Positions 27,384 through 37,256 of a DNA stretch of 64,000 bases are shown piece after piece. The notes under the pieces are model-generated. The model saw only the letters and a program-made list of their open reading frames with translations, was not told where the DNA came from and searched no databases. Made by a program: the position numbers and the translations under genes. Location: assembly GCA_963734845.1 (NCBI GenBank), contig CAVTIS010000012.1, forward strand, positions 186,001 through 250,000, given 5' to 3'. Every line of letters begins with the position of its first letter. The stretch's first letter is position 1. This DNA is from JAKAVN01 sp963734845. Its GTDB lineage: Bacteria; Desulfobacterota; Binatia; Binatales; Binataceae.

Positions 27384-29593
27384 CGCGATGCGCCTTCGGA
27401 CGCCGTCGAAGATCCCTCGCTGCGCGCCTGTGCTGCGGCGCGCGCGAGGCCTTCAGCGCTGAAGCTCATTACGAGCCGTCCCCGAAGGTCGCCTTCTTTT
27501 CCGCGCGCCGATGCGTCCAGGTCACGCGGCACAAAGCCGATAGCGTCCGTGCGATACTCCTTGAGCACCGCGCGCAGCGCTGGATACCATCCCGTCACAC
27601 CGACCTCGATGCGGCCCTCCTCGTCAGCGCGGAGCCACAGATCGTCAAGTTGATGCGGATCGTTCGGATGGCGCGGCAGGTTCATCCCGCCATCGTCCCA
27701 CGACGGTTCGATCTTTTTCGGCACGACGATCCATCCGGGCGGCATCAACCCCAGCTTGTAAACTTCAGCGGGAGCTAACGCGGTTAGCGGGCGTCCATCG
27801 TGCACATAGCTCTCGGCCGCGAGCACGAGCGCCGCGAAGCGGGCCCGGTCCAGGCGCGTCTCCATCGCTAGCGCGGTCGCACTCCGCCAGGGAGCGAGTT
27901 GTGCCGGCGCCACGCGGTAAATTGTCATCCCGCCCGCCTCGATCGGCGGCGCATCCAAGGTCGCCATCAGCGGGCGCCATATCTCGGCCTCGCGATCGTC
28001 GACGAGCACGGCGCTCGCGCGATGGGTGGCAAGGAAGGCCTTGAGCTGATCGCCGGCGGCAGGAAGGGCGACCGCGCCGACGCGATAGAAGACCCGCACT
28101 ATCGGCCACTGACGAAACTCAAGCGGCGGGTTGCCAGCGTAGCCGCCCGCCATTTTGAAGTACCAGCCGCTTTGGAGTTGCCAGGCCATACTGTTGCCGT
28201 TGATGCCGTAGGGCAGTATCACCACGGTCTCGCCGGGCGCGAGAAATTTCGCGTAGAGCGCGTCGCCGAAGAAACGCGGCACGTCGATCGTGGAAGTCCA
28301 GAAGCGCGCGGAGAGATTCGGCAGCGTCGATGCGATCACGGCGAGCGCGGTCACCACCCGCGCCCATCGCGGCACGACGTCCCTGCTGAGCCATAACGCG
28401 GTGATGATAGCCAGCGCGAGAAATGCGTACAGCATCAGGCGTCCCGGTAGCGCCTTGCCGATGAGCGGCAGGGCGCCGATGACCAACCCGGGTAGCGGAA
28501 TGACCGGCCGCCCTCCGACGACCAGGAACGGTCCGAGCGAGAGCACGACGGCTACGACCAGCACGAGCACCAGCGAGCGCGCCCATCCTTCGCTTCGATG
28601 GCGGCGCGCGAACGCAGCAGCGACAAGCATCAAGGGAACGCCTATATAACCGCCGGCCTCGAAGATAAATCCGAGAAAGTGCTCCGTGAGCGCGCGCAGC
28701 GGAGCCGCGCGACCAAGCTCCATCGTGGACGTCGGGATCACAAGGCTCAGCAGGTCGGTCGAGTAGAGCAAGGGGGGATGCGGCGCGCCGGGTTCATAGC
28801 CCAGCGCGACCATGTAGTAGAAGACCGGGCTCAACCCCGCCAGCGCGATCGCATAGCTGAGTGCGACGCTCGGCAGAAGGTTCACGGCCCGCGTCTTCTC
28901 GGCGCTCGAACCGGCCACGAGCACGGCGACGAGCGCGATGCCCGCGAACAGCGTCATCGTCGCGAACAGCTCGATGAACATCAAAAACTGGGCGGCCAGC
29001 ACGAGCACCAGTCCCGCCACCAGCGCGCGCCACGCGATATCCGCGCGGAAACCTCGAATCACCAGCAGCGAGAATAGCGGGATCGGAAAGACCAGGAGCA
29101 GGTCGAGGTGCGCGAGGGTCTGGCCTAGCATGTAGGCGGAAAAGCCGAAGACGTAGCCACCGACCAGTGAGGCACTATATGCCCGGGTCAAATAGCGACA
29201 CAGCACAAATGCGGTCCAGGCAGCCAGCGCGAGGGCGAATACGCAGCTCGTGTTGTAGATCGCAGCTGGCCCTACGGCAGCGATCGGCGCGGCTGCTATC
29301 AGGCTTAGCAGCGGCATCGAGGTAGCCCAGGCCAGGTTGAGACCATGGGGGGCCCAAATCGCGTCGCTGAAGAGCGGATTGAGGCCGTGTGCCATGGCGT
29401 GAGGCCACCACGCCATCAGCCACATCGACTGAGGCGGATCGACGCCTTTGCCGATATAGGAGGTTGAGAAGCGTCCATCGAGGCCGCGAGCGAAAAACAG
29501 CGCGGCCAGCGCGACATAGGCGGCAAATGCGAAGAGGCCTCGAAGGTCGAATGCGCACCGCAGTCGCCTGGTCGTTTCTGCCATCGCTGCCAT
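27380..29593 (-). CDS. Large GT-C-like polytopic membrane protein, family member B
   Basis: A 737-residue paralogue of member A, with the same layout: helices up to about residue 430, then a soluble domain. Shared motifs are IGKGVDPPQSMWLMAWW, NPLFSDAIWAPHGLNLAW, FGFSAYMLGQTLAHLDL and VVILPYGINGNSMAWQLQ followed by FKMAGGYAG. A 4-base overlap with member A implies coupled translation. The methyltransferase gene at 29629-30297 lies 35 bases upstream in the same direction, so these three form one transcription unit. Confidence 0.75.
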   Translation of the reverse strand: MAAMAETTRRLRCAFDLRGLFAFAAYVALAALFFARGLDGRFSTSYIGKGVDPPQSMWLMAWWPHAMAHGLNPLFSDAIWAPHGLNLAWATSMPLLSLIAAAPIAAVGPAAIYNTSCVFALALAAWTAFVLCRYLTRAYSASLVGGYVFGFSAYMLGQTLAHLDLLLVFPIPLFSLLVIRGFRADIAWRALVAGLVLVLAAQFLMFIELFATMTLFAGIALVAVLVAGSSAEKTRAVNLLPSVALSYAIALAGLSPVFYYMVALGYEPGAPHPPLLYSTDLLSLVIPTSTMELGRAAPLRALTEHFLGFIFEAGGYIGVPLMLVAAAFARRHRSEGWARSLVLVLVVAVVLSLGPFLVVGGRPVIPLPGLVIGALPLIGKALPGRLMLYAFLALAIITALWLSRDVVPRWARVVTALAVIASTLPNLSARFWTSTIDVPRFFGDALYAKFLAPGETVVILPYGINGNSMAWQLQSGWYFKMAGGYAGNPPLEFRQWPIVRVFYRVGAVALPAAGDQLKAFLATHRASAVLVDDREAEIWRPLMATLDAPPIEAGGMTIYRVAPAQLAPWRSATALAMETRLDRARFAALVLAAESYVHDGRPLTALAPAEVYKLGLMPPGWIVVPKKIEPSWDDGGMNLPRHPNDPHQLDDLWLRADEEGRIEVGVTGWYPALRAVLKEYRTDAIGFVPRDLDASARGKEGDLRGRLVMSFSAEGLARAAAQARSEGSSTASEGASR

Positions 29594-29628
29594 CAGGAAC
29601 GGGATGCCGAATCAGCGCAGCGCGCTCC

Positions 29629-30297
29629 TCAGGCTCTCTTCTCCAGCAACCAATCGAAGTACAGCGGAAGTCCGGGGATCAGGTTCAGCCGCGCATGCTG
29701 CGCTACGCGCAAGCCGGCGCGTTCGAACGCGGCGGCCACCGCGCGTGGCTGGGTCACATGATGGTCGTTGATGCCCTTGAACCCGATCGCGCGAAAGCCC
29801 AACTCCATCATCGGATTCACCGCCGGCATACCGAGAAGGAAGCGGCCGCCCGGCTTGAGCACCCGCGCGACCTCACGCAACGCCTGCTCGTACCGATCCA
29901 GATGTTCGAAGACCGAGAAACTAAGTGCGAGGTCGAACTCCGCGGTCTCGTACGGCAGTTCATAGACACTGCCCCGAAGGAGTTTGGCGGTGCGCCCATG
30001 CCTTCCGAGCCATGCCTGGACCGGGGCGGGGTCGGCGTCGAGGTCGATGCCATGCAACTCGTCCACGCTGGCCGCGATCGCAAGCAGCACTGCGCCCGCG
30101 CCGTACCCGACTTCGAGCGCCTTGGCGTAGCGGCGATCGGCAATCATCCGCAGCCCGAGGTTGATTCGCTCGCGAAAAAACCGTCCGATAAACGGCCGTC
30201 TGTAGAACCTGATCGGATCGGTTGGGCCATTGGTCACCAGGCCCTCCAGCAGACGCGGTGTCAATTGCAAATCAGCGTGTGGCTGCTGGTTAATCAC
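29629..30297 (-). CDS. Class I SAM-dependent methyltransferase
   Basis: A 222-residue methyltransferase. Motif I is EVGYGAGAVLLAIAASVDEL, with Asp in GIDLDADP at the end of beta-2, and the later ALSFSVFEHLDRYEQALREV and LKPGGRFLLGMPAVNP segments match the Methyltransf_11/25 type. The substrate is not known; being placed among membrane glycosyltransferase-like genes suggests a sugar or lipid. It is followed closely by member B of the membrane family. Confidence 0.85.
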   Translation of the reverse strand: MINQQPHADLQLTPRLLEGLVTNGPTDPIRFYRRPFIGRFFRERINLGLRMIADRRYAKALEVGYGAGAVLLAIAASVDELHGIDLDADPAPVQAWLGRHGRTAKLLRGSVYELPYETAEFDLALSFSVFEHLDRYEQALREVARVLKPGGRFLLGMPAVNPMMELGFRAIGFKGINDHHVTQPRAVAAAFERAGLRVAQHARLNLIPGLPLYFDWLLEKRA

Positions 30298-30432
30298 AAA
30301 AGGTCGCTCAACTACATCCTTCTCCCCGGATGGCTCCGGAGTCAGGACGAGCGTTGCGGACGGAAAGATAGCGAAAGGAGGCGACCATCAGCAACATACG
30401 AGCTTCGCTGCATGTCAGGCGATCTCGCCGTG

Positions 30433-32646
30433 CTACTCGTCGTGCGCTGACGCCGCGGCGGCGCGCGCGAGGCCGGCGCGGTCGAATGTCATCACCATCA
30501 TCGCAGATCCGCGCGGCGCCGACGCAGGCGACAGAGGCAGCGGATACGGGAAATAGATCTGGCTGGCGTCCGCAGCGTAGGTCCGGACTACCGGTTCGAG
30601 CGCATCGTACGAGCCCTCGACGCCCACTGCTATTCGGCCGCGCTCGGCGGGGCCGAGCACAAGGTCGGCGTGAAAGATCGGATTGGAATTGACGGCGCCG
30701 GGGAGCGATCCGCCGAACCATCCATCGGGCAGCAGACCGAGTTGCTGCGCGTGTTGCGGGGTAAGTGACGCGAGGTCGCCGCCGCGGTCGAGATAGTGCT
30801 CTCCTCCGAGCAGCAGCGCTTCGAATCGCTTCCGCTCGGCGCGCTGCTCCATCGCGAGCGCGGTCAGCTTGCGATAGGGCGCGAGTGCTTGCGGGGTCAG
30901 CCGATAGAGCCTGACGCCCCCGGCTTCGATCGGCGGCACACCCAGCGAATTGAGCATCGCGCAAGACGCGTCGCGCTCGGGCGCGAGCGTCGGGACGCGC
31001 TGCCAGGTTGTCGCAGTGAGGCGTCCGTCGATCGAGCCGACGCGGTATTGACGGCGCGGGCCGACGATCACCGCGCCGACATCGTGATTGGCCAGGTACG
31101 CTTTGAACTGATCCTCGGCCGCGGGCACGCCGCTGATTTGGTAAAGCCCCGCGACAATCGGCCAGCGGTTATGTTCTTCGGGCACCCGCGGTGCGAAAGT
31201 CACGTAGCCCTCGGCCATCCTGAAATACATGTCAGTCGCCGCCTGCCACAGCATCCCCTCGCCGAGAATTCCGTAGGGCAGCACGATCACGGTCTCGCCC
31301 GGCGCGAGGTATTGGCGATAGGCGCCGCCAAGAAAGAAGGCGGGTATCGCAGCCGGCGTTGTCCAGTACGACGCGGACAGGTTGGGCAGCATGAACGGTA
31401 CGATCGCGAGCCCGAGCGCCCAACGCAGTTTTTTGTTGGCATCGTGCTCCGCGAGCCACACCGCGACCATCACCGCCAGCACCAGGTAGGCGTAGAGCAT
31501 GAAGCGCGCGGGCAGCGCCTTGTCGATCAGGGGCAGATGGGCGAGTGCGGAACCCGGAAACCCCATCACGATTCGTCCGGCGATTTCGAGCCGCGGCCCC
31601 ATCGCTAATATGCAAATCACAACCAGCAGATGGATGAGGAACCTGCCGTTGGGCGTGTTCCAGCGCTCGCGCGCGAACAGTATCGCGATCGCTAGCAGCG
31701 GTAATCCGAGGTACGCGCCGGTCTCAGCCAGCTCGGCGCGGAACTGATACGCGATCGGCGCAAAGAACTGCGCCCGCCCGAGCTGGTTGACCGTGGTCGG
31801 GATGACCAGGCTCGCGAGGTCGGTCGCGAAATGCCAGGGTGAAAAAATTTCGCCCGGCGGAGTCGGGAAGGCGAACATGTAATAGAGATACGGTGAGACG
31901 ATAACCGCCGCGGCGGCGCACGCGGCCGCGGCGAGCGCCGCGGTCTCGAACAAGCGACGGCGCTCGTGCTGCGCCATCGCGGGCGCCGCCAGCAAAAATG
32001 CGGTCGCGCCGAACAACGTCGCGCTGGCGACAATTTCTGCGAACAACAGGAATTGCGCGGCAATGAGAATCGCCAGCGCCGCGACGAAGCCGGGCGCGCT
32101 CAGTTCGCCGTGAAACCGTCGGAGCGTCACGTATACGCCCAGCGGTACAGGACAAATCAAAGTGAGATCCATATTTCCGAGCATGCGGCTCAAAACACAC
32201 GGGGAGAATGCGAAAAGCAATCCGCCGAGCATCGCCGGCCGCCATGCGCCGCAGACATAACGGCACAGTACGAACGCGCTCCATCCGGCGAGCGCCGGCG
32301 CCAACAGACAGAGCAGATTGTACGAGACGATCGGCCCGAAGCCGCGCGTAACCGGATATACCAGCCATGCCGCGAGCGGCATGTTCGCGGTCCACGCGAG
32401 ATTGACGCCCGAAGGCGCCCAGATGACGCTGGTCAGGAACGGGTTGACGCCGTGTGAGATCGCATGCGCCCACCAGGCCATGAACCAGATGTATAGCTGC
32501 GGGTCGGGTCCGCGCCCGACGTAAACGGTCGCCGGATGGGCGATCACGGCGCGTCCAAAGATGAGCACGGAGAGTGCGAGGCAGAGCAGAAATGCGCCGG
32601 CGGCCTGGCGGTCGAAGAGGCGGGGAACAGGACTTGTGTTGGGCAT
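30433..32646 (-). CDS. Large GT-C-like polytopic membrane protein, family member C
   Basis: A 737-residue member of the same family. The loop-1 motif is VGRGPDPQLYIWFMAWW, with NPFLTSVIWAPSGVNLAW after it and FAFSPCVLSRMLGNMDL in the region of helix 4. The soluble domain has VIVLPYGILGEGMLWQAATD and FRMAEGYVTFAP. The conserved loop-1 Asp is present. The ATG is at 32646 with a 95-base gap to member D upstream. No function can be assigned beyond likely envelope glycan or lipid work. Confidence 0.75.
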   Translation of the reverse strand: MPNTSPVPRLFDRQAAGAFLLCLALSVLIFGRAVIAHPATVYVGRGPDPQLYIWFMAWWAHAISHGVNPFLTSVIWAPSGVNLAWTANMPLAAWLVYPVTRGFGPIVSYNLLCLLAPALAGWSAFVLCRYVCGAWRPAMLGGLLFAFSPCVLSRMLGNMDLTLICPVPLGVYVTLRRFHGELSAPGFVAALAILIAAQFLLFAEIVASATLFGATAFLLAAPAMAQHERRRLFETAALAAAACAAAAVIVSPYLYYMFAFPTPPGEIFSPWHFATDLASLVIPTTVNQLGRAQFFAPIAYQFRAELAETGAYLGLPLLAIAILFARERWNTPNGRFLIHLLVVICILAMGPRLEIAGRIVMGFPGSALAHLPLIDKALPARFMLYAYLVLAVMVAVWLAEHDANKKLRWALGLAIVPFMLPNLSASYWTTPAAIPAFFLGGAYRQYLAPGETVIVLPYGILGEGMLWQAATDMYFRMAEGYVTFAPRVPEEHNRWPIVAGLYQISGVPAAEDQFKAYLANHDVGAVIVGPRRQYRVGSIDGRLTATTWQRVPTLAPERDASCAMLNSLGVPPIEAGGVRLYRLTPQALAPYRKLTALAMEQRAERKRFEALLLGGEHYLDRGGDLASLTPQHAQQLGLLPDGWFGGSLPGAVNSNPIFHADLVLGPAERGRIAVGVEGSYDALEPVVRTYAADASQIYFPYPLPLSPASAPRGSAMMVMTFDRAGLARAAAASAHDE

Positions 32647-32741
32647 CTGCTCGCCGAGAAATTCCTAGCGACTCGTCGATACTAACAACCGGCGAGCGCT
32701 GCCGCCACGCACTTCGATAAGTAAAGAGGGCGGATCGCGAA

Positions 32742-34922
32742 TCAATGCGGCGTCGAGGTAGCCGAGAGATTCGCGTCGACGGCGGACGCGGACGAATTCA
32801 AGTGAGATTTGGAGTCGAGATCGAGCCGTGGCGGCTCCGAGAGCGCTAGTGCGGCGGCATGATCGAGTCCCTGGCGGTTGAAGGACATCATAAGTGTGTA
32901 ATAGTACACTGCAGCCGCATCAGATGAATTGTCCTTTCGCCGCGAGCGAGGAGATAAAAGGATGCGCCGCGCATACACACCATAGCGATCGATGAGTGGG
33001 CGCAAGGCTGCCGGATTTCCCAATAACCCGACCGTAATGAGGCTATCGGGCTCCGCGCGCATATACAGTCGATAGTCAGATGCCCGCGCCGGCAGCGGCA
33101 ACCACGCGGCGGGCAAGTAACCAAGCTTGCTTGCGCTTATAGGCGAGAGGCCGGCAGGGTCAGCGCCCGAAGCGAGATAACTTTGCGCGGCGATCAGCAG
33201 CGCGCCGAATCGTTGCGCATCCGCCAACGCTTCCATCCGAGTCCAGTCAAGCCCGCGATACGGTGCAAGCGTTGCCGGGGGCACGCGGTATAGCATGATT
33301 CCGCCCGCCGCTACGGCTGGTGTGCCCAGCGCCTCAACGATCGGAGAGATCGAAGGAAAATAGACCGGCATCGGGTTGTCGCCCATCAGTACCGCCGTCA
33401 CTTCGTGACTGGCGGCAAAGGCCATCCACTGGTCGGCCGGGTCCGGAATCGTCGCAAGCTGATTGGCCGAGCGCACGATCGGCCATCGGAGAAACGACAC
33501 CGGGCTGAGTGCCGGATATCCGCCAGCCAGCCGAAAGTACATCCCGCTGAGCGCCTGCCATAGCATGCAAGCGTCAGCCTCGCCCCAGGCGTACGGCAGC
33601 GTTGCGACGATCTCGCCCGGCGCGAGATAGCGCCGATAGATCCCGGCGGTAAAAAAGACCGGCGCCGGCGCGACGCTGCTGGTTTCGGACCACACGTGCG
33701 CCGACGGGTTAGGAAAAAGCGACACGAACACCAGCGCGCCGGCGAGCGCGCGCGTCCCGGGGTTGTGGCGCTCCGCTGCGAGCCATATCGCGGCGAGCAC
33801 GGCTAGCGTCAGAAAAAGATACACGGTGAAACGCAGCGGCAGCGCCTGGTCGATAAGCGGTGCGTGATGCAGCAGCGACCAGGGAAGTTTGAAGTAACTA
33901 CGGCCGGCTACATGGAGCCGCGGCCCCATCGACGCCACCGCCGTAACCATCAGCATCAGGCCGAGCAGTCTCGCCTCGAGCATGCGCCGGCGTTCGAGCA
34001 CGAACCAAATCGCGATCGCCAGCAGTGGCAATCCAACATAGGCGGCCTGCTCGGCCACGTTGCTGGTGAAACCGGCGGAGGCGTGCCGAAAGAGCCCGAT
34101 CGCCGATCCGAGGGCGATCGTCCGGGTGGGAACCACGAAGTTCAGCAAATCGCTGGAATGCGAGTTCGTCGAGTAGATCGGGATCGCGTGAAAGCCGGCA
34201 AACAAGTAGTACAGGTATGGACTGACGAGTATTGCCATCCCGAGGTAAGCGAAAAGAATCGGCGCCGCCAGCCCCGCGATACGTCGGCGGAGCGCCGGCT
34301 CGCCCATCGCCCACGCCGCGGCTAGCGCAAGCGCGCCGAAGACCGTCATCGTGGCGAGAATCTCAGTCGCGATCAGAAACTGCGCCGTCACGAGCGCGAG
34401 CAAACCCAGCGCGAAAGCCCACCGCCCGACACGCTCTTGCAGCCGCGCCAAAACCAGGTGAACGACGAGCGGGATGAGAAACGCCGCGAGCAAATTCAGA
34501 TGCCCGCCGAATACCTGCGCCAGCATGTAGGAGGAAAAACCGAAGATGTAGCCGCCCAGCAGCGACGGGCCGAAGCGCCGCGTGACAGTGTGGCAGAGCA
34601 GGAACGCGGTCCAGGCCGCAAGTGCGGGACAGGCCACGCAAAGCAGGTTGAAAGCCGTAATCGGTCCGACTGCCGCAGTCAGCGGTAGGGCGAGCAGGCT
34701 CAGCAGCGGAATCGAGGTTGACCAGGTCAGGTTGAAACCGGCGGGCGCAAAAATCAGCCTGGTGACGAACGGATTTAGATGATGAGCGATCGCATACGGC
34801 CACCAGACCAGGCACCAGATGAAGAAGGCCTGGTCGATCCCGCGTCCGAGGTAGATGGTGGCAAGGTGCGGCAGGGCGGGGCGCGCGAACAGCAGCGCGG
34901 AAAAGCCCAGGTAGATGAGCAA
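32742..34922 (-). CDS. Large GT-C-like polytopic membrane protein, family member D
   Basis: A 726-residue member of the same family, with LGRGIDQAFFIWCLVWW, NPFVTRLIFAPAGFNLTW, FGFSSYMLAQVFGGHLNL and IVATLPYAWGEADACMLWQ. The paralogues carry roughly 10-30 more residues before the first helix. The only reasonable start here is TTG at 34922, because the frame is closed by the upstream methyltransferase's TGA (34983-34985) with no ATG or GTG between. Thus either the N-terminus is short or another non-standard codon is used. The C-terminal tail is Ser/Asp-rich and differs from the paralogues. Confidence 0.7.
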   Translation of the reverse strand: MLIYLGFSALLFARPALPHLATIYLGRGIDQAFFIWCLVWWPYAIAHHLNPFVTRLIFAPAGFNLTWSTSIPLLSLLALPLTAAVGPITAFNLLCVACPALAAWTAFLLCHTVTRRFGPSLLGGYIFGFSSYMLAQVFGGHLNLLAAFLIPLVVHLVLARLQERVGRWAFALGLLALVTAQFLIATEILATMTVFGALALAAAWAMGEPALRRRIAGLAAPILFAYLGMAILVSPYLYYLFAGFHAIPIYSTNSHSSDLLNFVVPTRTIALGSAIGLFRHASAGFTSNVAEQAAYVGLPLLAIAIWFVLERRRMLEARLLGLMLMVTAVASMGPRLHVAGRSYFKLPWSLLHHAPLIDQALPLRFTVYLFLTLAVLAAIWLAAERHNPGTRALAGALVFVSLFPNPSAHVWSETSSVAPAPVFFTAGIYRRYLAPGEIVATLPYAWGEADACMLWQALSGMYFRLAGGYPALSPVSFLRWPIVRSANQLATIPDPADQWMAFAASHEVTAVLMGDNPMPVYFPSISPIVEALGTPAVAAGGIMLYRVPPATLAPYRGLDWTRMEALADAQRFGALLIAAQSYLASGADPAGLSPISASKLGYLPAAWLPLPARASDYRLYMRAEPDSLITVGLLGNPAALRPLIDRYGVYARRILLSPRSRRKDNSSDAAAVYYYTLMMSFNRQGLDHAAALALSEPPRLDLDSKSHLNSSASAVDANLSATSTPH

Positions 34923-34982
34923 CGCGGCTGAGCGTGGGCGCCGCGCGGCGATGGCGAATATTGCCGCGCTTGACAGATTGCC

Positions 34983-36002
34983 TCACAAACGCGCGCGCAG
35001 TTTGCGCCTGCGAACGGGCGACGAAAGCACGCGAACCATCGATTGCGGAAAGAAAGTCCGCAACATCCGAAAATAAGTTTTGACATGAAACGGCTGAAGC
35101 TTGAGCGCGCTCGCAAAGCCTGCGCGCGCGGCGCGGCGGTCGCCGTCCTCGAGCGCCATCAATGCGTCGCGCCGCAGGCGGTTGGCCATTACTCTCGGCG
35201 AAGGTTCCGCGGGAGGAGTGGGAGGCCCTATGCCTTTTGTTCCGTCTTCCTTCGCCGAGTTTTGCTCCGCCGGGTCTTGTGGAGCAGCCAGGGGATAGAA
35301 GCGTACGAAATGGAATTTGCTGCTCGGCGGCGGTTCGGTCGGCTTGCGCATCGCGCGCATCGATGGCCGCCACGCGGCGGGCGAGACCTCGTCATCGAGT
35401 GCGATGCTGGTAGGAGGATACTGCGCCACCGCGGAATACCCGTAGTTGGTTTGCACGAAACGGCAAGCGAAGTGCACGGAATTCAGGAAACAATCGTCCA
35501 ACACCACCACGCCTGAAGGTTTCAGCAGCCGATCGATATAGAAAAGGTCCACAAAGACGTGGTCGAAGCGATGGTTGCCGTCGATAAACGCCATATCGAA
35601 GCGGCGGCCTTCACGAAGCAGCCGCGGCAGAACGTATTCGGAGTGGTCCTGATGGAAATCGACCAGTTGTTCGACACCCGCCTCTTTTATGACTCGCCGC
35701 CCGGCGTCATGAAAAATGCTGGTCTGGAACGGATCCATCACCGTATGCGCGCACCGGTCGATACCGCTTTCGAGCAGCGTTTGAAGGATGAACAGGGTCG
35801 AGAGTCCGTAAGCCATGCCGATTTCGATCGTGGCTGCCGGCCGCTCCGCGCGGCACACCTCTCTCAAAAAACCGCCGCGCTCGGGTGTGAGACTCATCGG
35901 AAGAATCTTTAACTCGACCCCATCTTCGCCCAAAGTCGTGCCGCGCGCGTAGAGTTCCTCGATGAACTTCTCGACTGCCGCGGGCGGCGGATTTCTATCC
36001 AT
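34983..36002 (-). CDS. Class I methyltransferase with C-terminal helical extension
   Basis: A 339-residue protein. The first 200 residues match Methyltransf_24-type enzymes: TIEIGMAYGLSTLFILQTLL (motif I), FDMAFIDGNHRFDHVFVDLF and KPSGVVVLDDCFLNSVHF. A Pro/Glu-rich linker leads to a C-terminal region ALMALEDGDRRAARAGFASA, one TPR-like helix pair, and a very basic end (RRRKLRARL). Such enzymes often modify sugars or lipids near glycosyltransferase genes. It is the first gene of the minus-strand run and shares reading frame with the downstream membrane protein gene across its TGA stop. Confidence 0.82.
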   Translation of the reverse strand: MDRNPPPAAVEKFIEELYARGTTLGEDGVELKILPMSLTPERGGFLREVCRAERPAATIEIGMAYGLSTLFILQTLLESGIDRCAHTVMDPFQTSIFHDAGRRVIKEAGVEQLVDFHQDHSEYVLPRLLREGRRFDMAFIDGNHRFDHVFVDLFYIDRLLKPSGVVVLDDCFLNSVHFACRFVQTNYGYSAVAQYPPTSIALDDEVSPAAWRPSMRAMRKPTEPPPSSKFHFVRFYPLAAPQDPAEQNSAKEDGTKGIGPPTPPAEPSPRVMANRLRRDALMALEDGDRRAARAGFASALKLQPFHVKTYFRMLRTFFPQSMVRVLSSPVRRRKLRARL

Positions 36003-36117
36003 CGGAGGTTACCGCGGATTGTTCGCGTCGAGGTTCGCACCTGGCACCTGCCCCGCGGCCTCCGTTCCGCGACCGCCTTGTCCGTGGCGTCATTTTGAAT
36101 TGTGCCGGGTGCGCGGA

Positions 36118-37194
36118 CTAGCGCTCGGAGGCGGCGGCGCGCACACGGCCCGAAGGCGCCAGCGCTTCGGCCGCGTCAAGGAGGCATCGTTCGGTGGTCG
36201 GCCAATCGATACAGGGGTCGGTTATGGAAACTCCGTACTTGAGCTGTGAGCGGTCGGCCGCCAACGGCTGATTGCCGGCGTTGATGAAACTTTCGAGCAT
36301 CGCGCCCATGATGGCGCGGCTGCCGGCGCGAACTTGCTCGCACAGCGCCGCGAACACTTCGGGCTGCTTGCGATAGTCCTTGTTCGTCTGCGCGTGCGAG
36401 CAGTCCACCATCACCCGCGGCTCCAGGCCGGCCTTGCGCAGGATGCGGCCGCATTCCTCGATACTTGCCGCGTCGTAGTTCGGCGTGCGCCCGCCGCGCA
36501 GCACCACGTGCGTGTCGGGATTGCCGGCGGTGCGCACGATCGCCGTCATCCCGTCCTGCGTAATGCCGATGAACGAGTGCGGGCGGCGCGCCGACTCGAT
36601 CGCGTTGACCGCGACCTGCAGGTTGCCCTCGGTGCTGTTCTTGAACCCCACCGGCATCGAGAGCCCGCTCGCCATCTCGCGATGAGTTTGCGACTCCGTG
36701 GTGCGGGCGCCGATCGCCGTCCATGAAACCAGGTCAGCGATGTACTGCGGCGTAATCGGGTCGAGCATCTCGGTTCCGGCCGGCAGCCCGAGTGCGTTGA
36801 TGTCGAGCAGCAGGCGGCGCGCGCGGAACAGCCCCTCGCGCATGTCGCACGAGTCATCCATGTGCGGGTCGTTGATCATGCCCTTCCATCCGACCGTGGT
36901 GCGCGGCTTTTCGAAGTACACGCGCATCACGATGAACAGGCGCTCTTCGAGTTGCGCGCGCAGCCGCGCCAGCCGCTCGGCATAGTCAAGCGCTGCGGCC
37001 GGGTCGTGAATCGAGCACGGTCCCACGATACACATCAGGCGCGAGTCTTCGCCCCGAATGATGCGGCGCACGGTCTGGCGAGCTTCGACCACGCTGCGGG
37101 CGATACGCTCATCGATCGCGAGCTCGGCCTTCAGCAGGCGCGGGGCGACCAGGGCCTCTGTGGTAATGACATGCAGGTCTTGAATTTTTTGCAT
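36118..37194 (-). CDS. 3-deoxy-7-phosphoheptulonate (DAHP) synthase, class I AroFGH type
   Basis: A 358-residue enzyme that joins phosphoenolpyruvate and erythrose 4-phosphate in the first step of the shikimate pathway. Motifs are GPCSIHD (58-64), EKPRTTVGWKG (95-105), AGTEMLDPITPQYIADLVSW and MVDCSHAQTNKD near the metal site. The ATG at 37194 gives the usual N-terminus. The N-terminal extension needed for feedback control is present in length, but which amino acid inhibits it cannot be told. It is divergent from the RskA-like gene, with 62 bases between them. Confidence 0.93.
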   Translation of the reverse strand: MQKIQDLHVITTEALVAPRLLKAELAIDERIARSVVEARQTVRRIIRGEDSRLMCIVGPCSIHDPAAALDYAERLARLRAQLEERLFIVMRVYFEKPRTTVGWKGMINDPHMDDSCDMREGLFRARRLLLDINALGLPAGTEMLDPITPQYIADLVSWTAIGARTTESQTHREMASGLSMPVGFKNSTEGNLQVAVNAIESARRPHSFIGITQDGMTAIVRTAGNPDTHVVLRGGRTPNYDAASIEECGRILRKAGLEPRVMVDCSHAQTNKDYRKQPEVFAALCEQVRAGSRAIMGAMLESFINAGNQPLAADRSQLKYGVSITDPCIDWPTTERCLLDAAEALAPSGRVRAAASER

Positions 37195-37256
37195 CGGATG
37201 ACCGTATATCTTTAGCGGAAAGGGCGGCTGATAATAAAGATGGTCTCGCGGCGAGG

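Noticed and set aside
34983..34985. Second selenocysteine at the methyltransferase TGA
   Set aside because: The methyltransferase is complete before it, the position is not a conserved Cys, and the only nearby hairpin has a 13-base loop.
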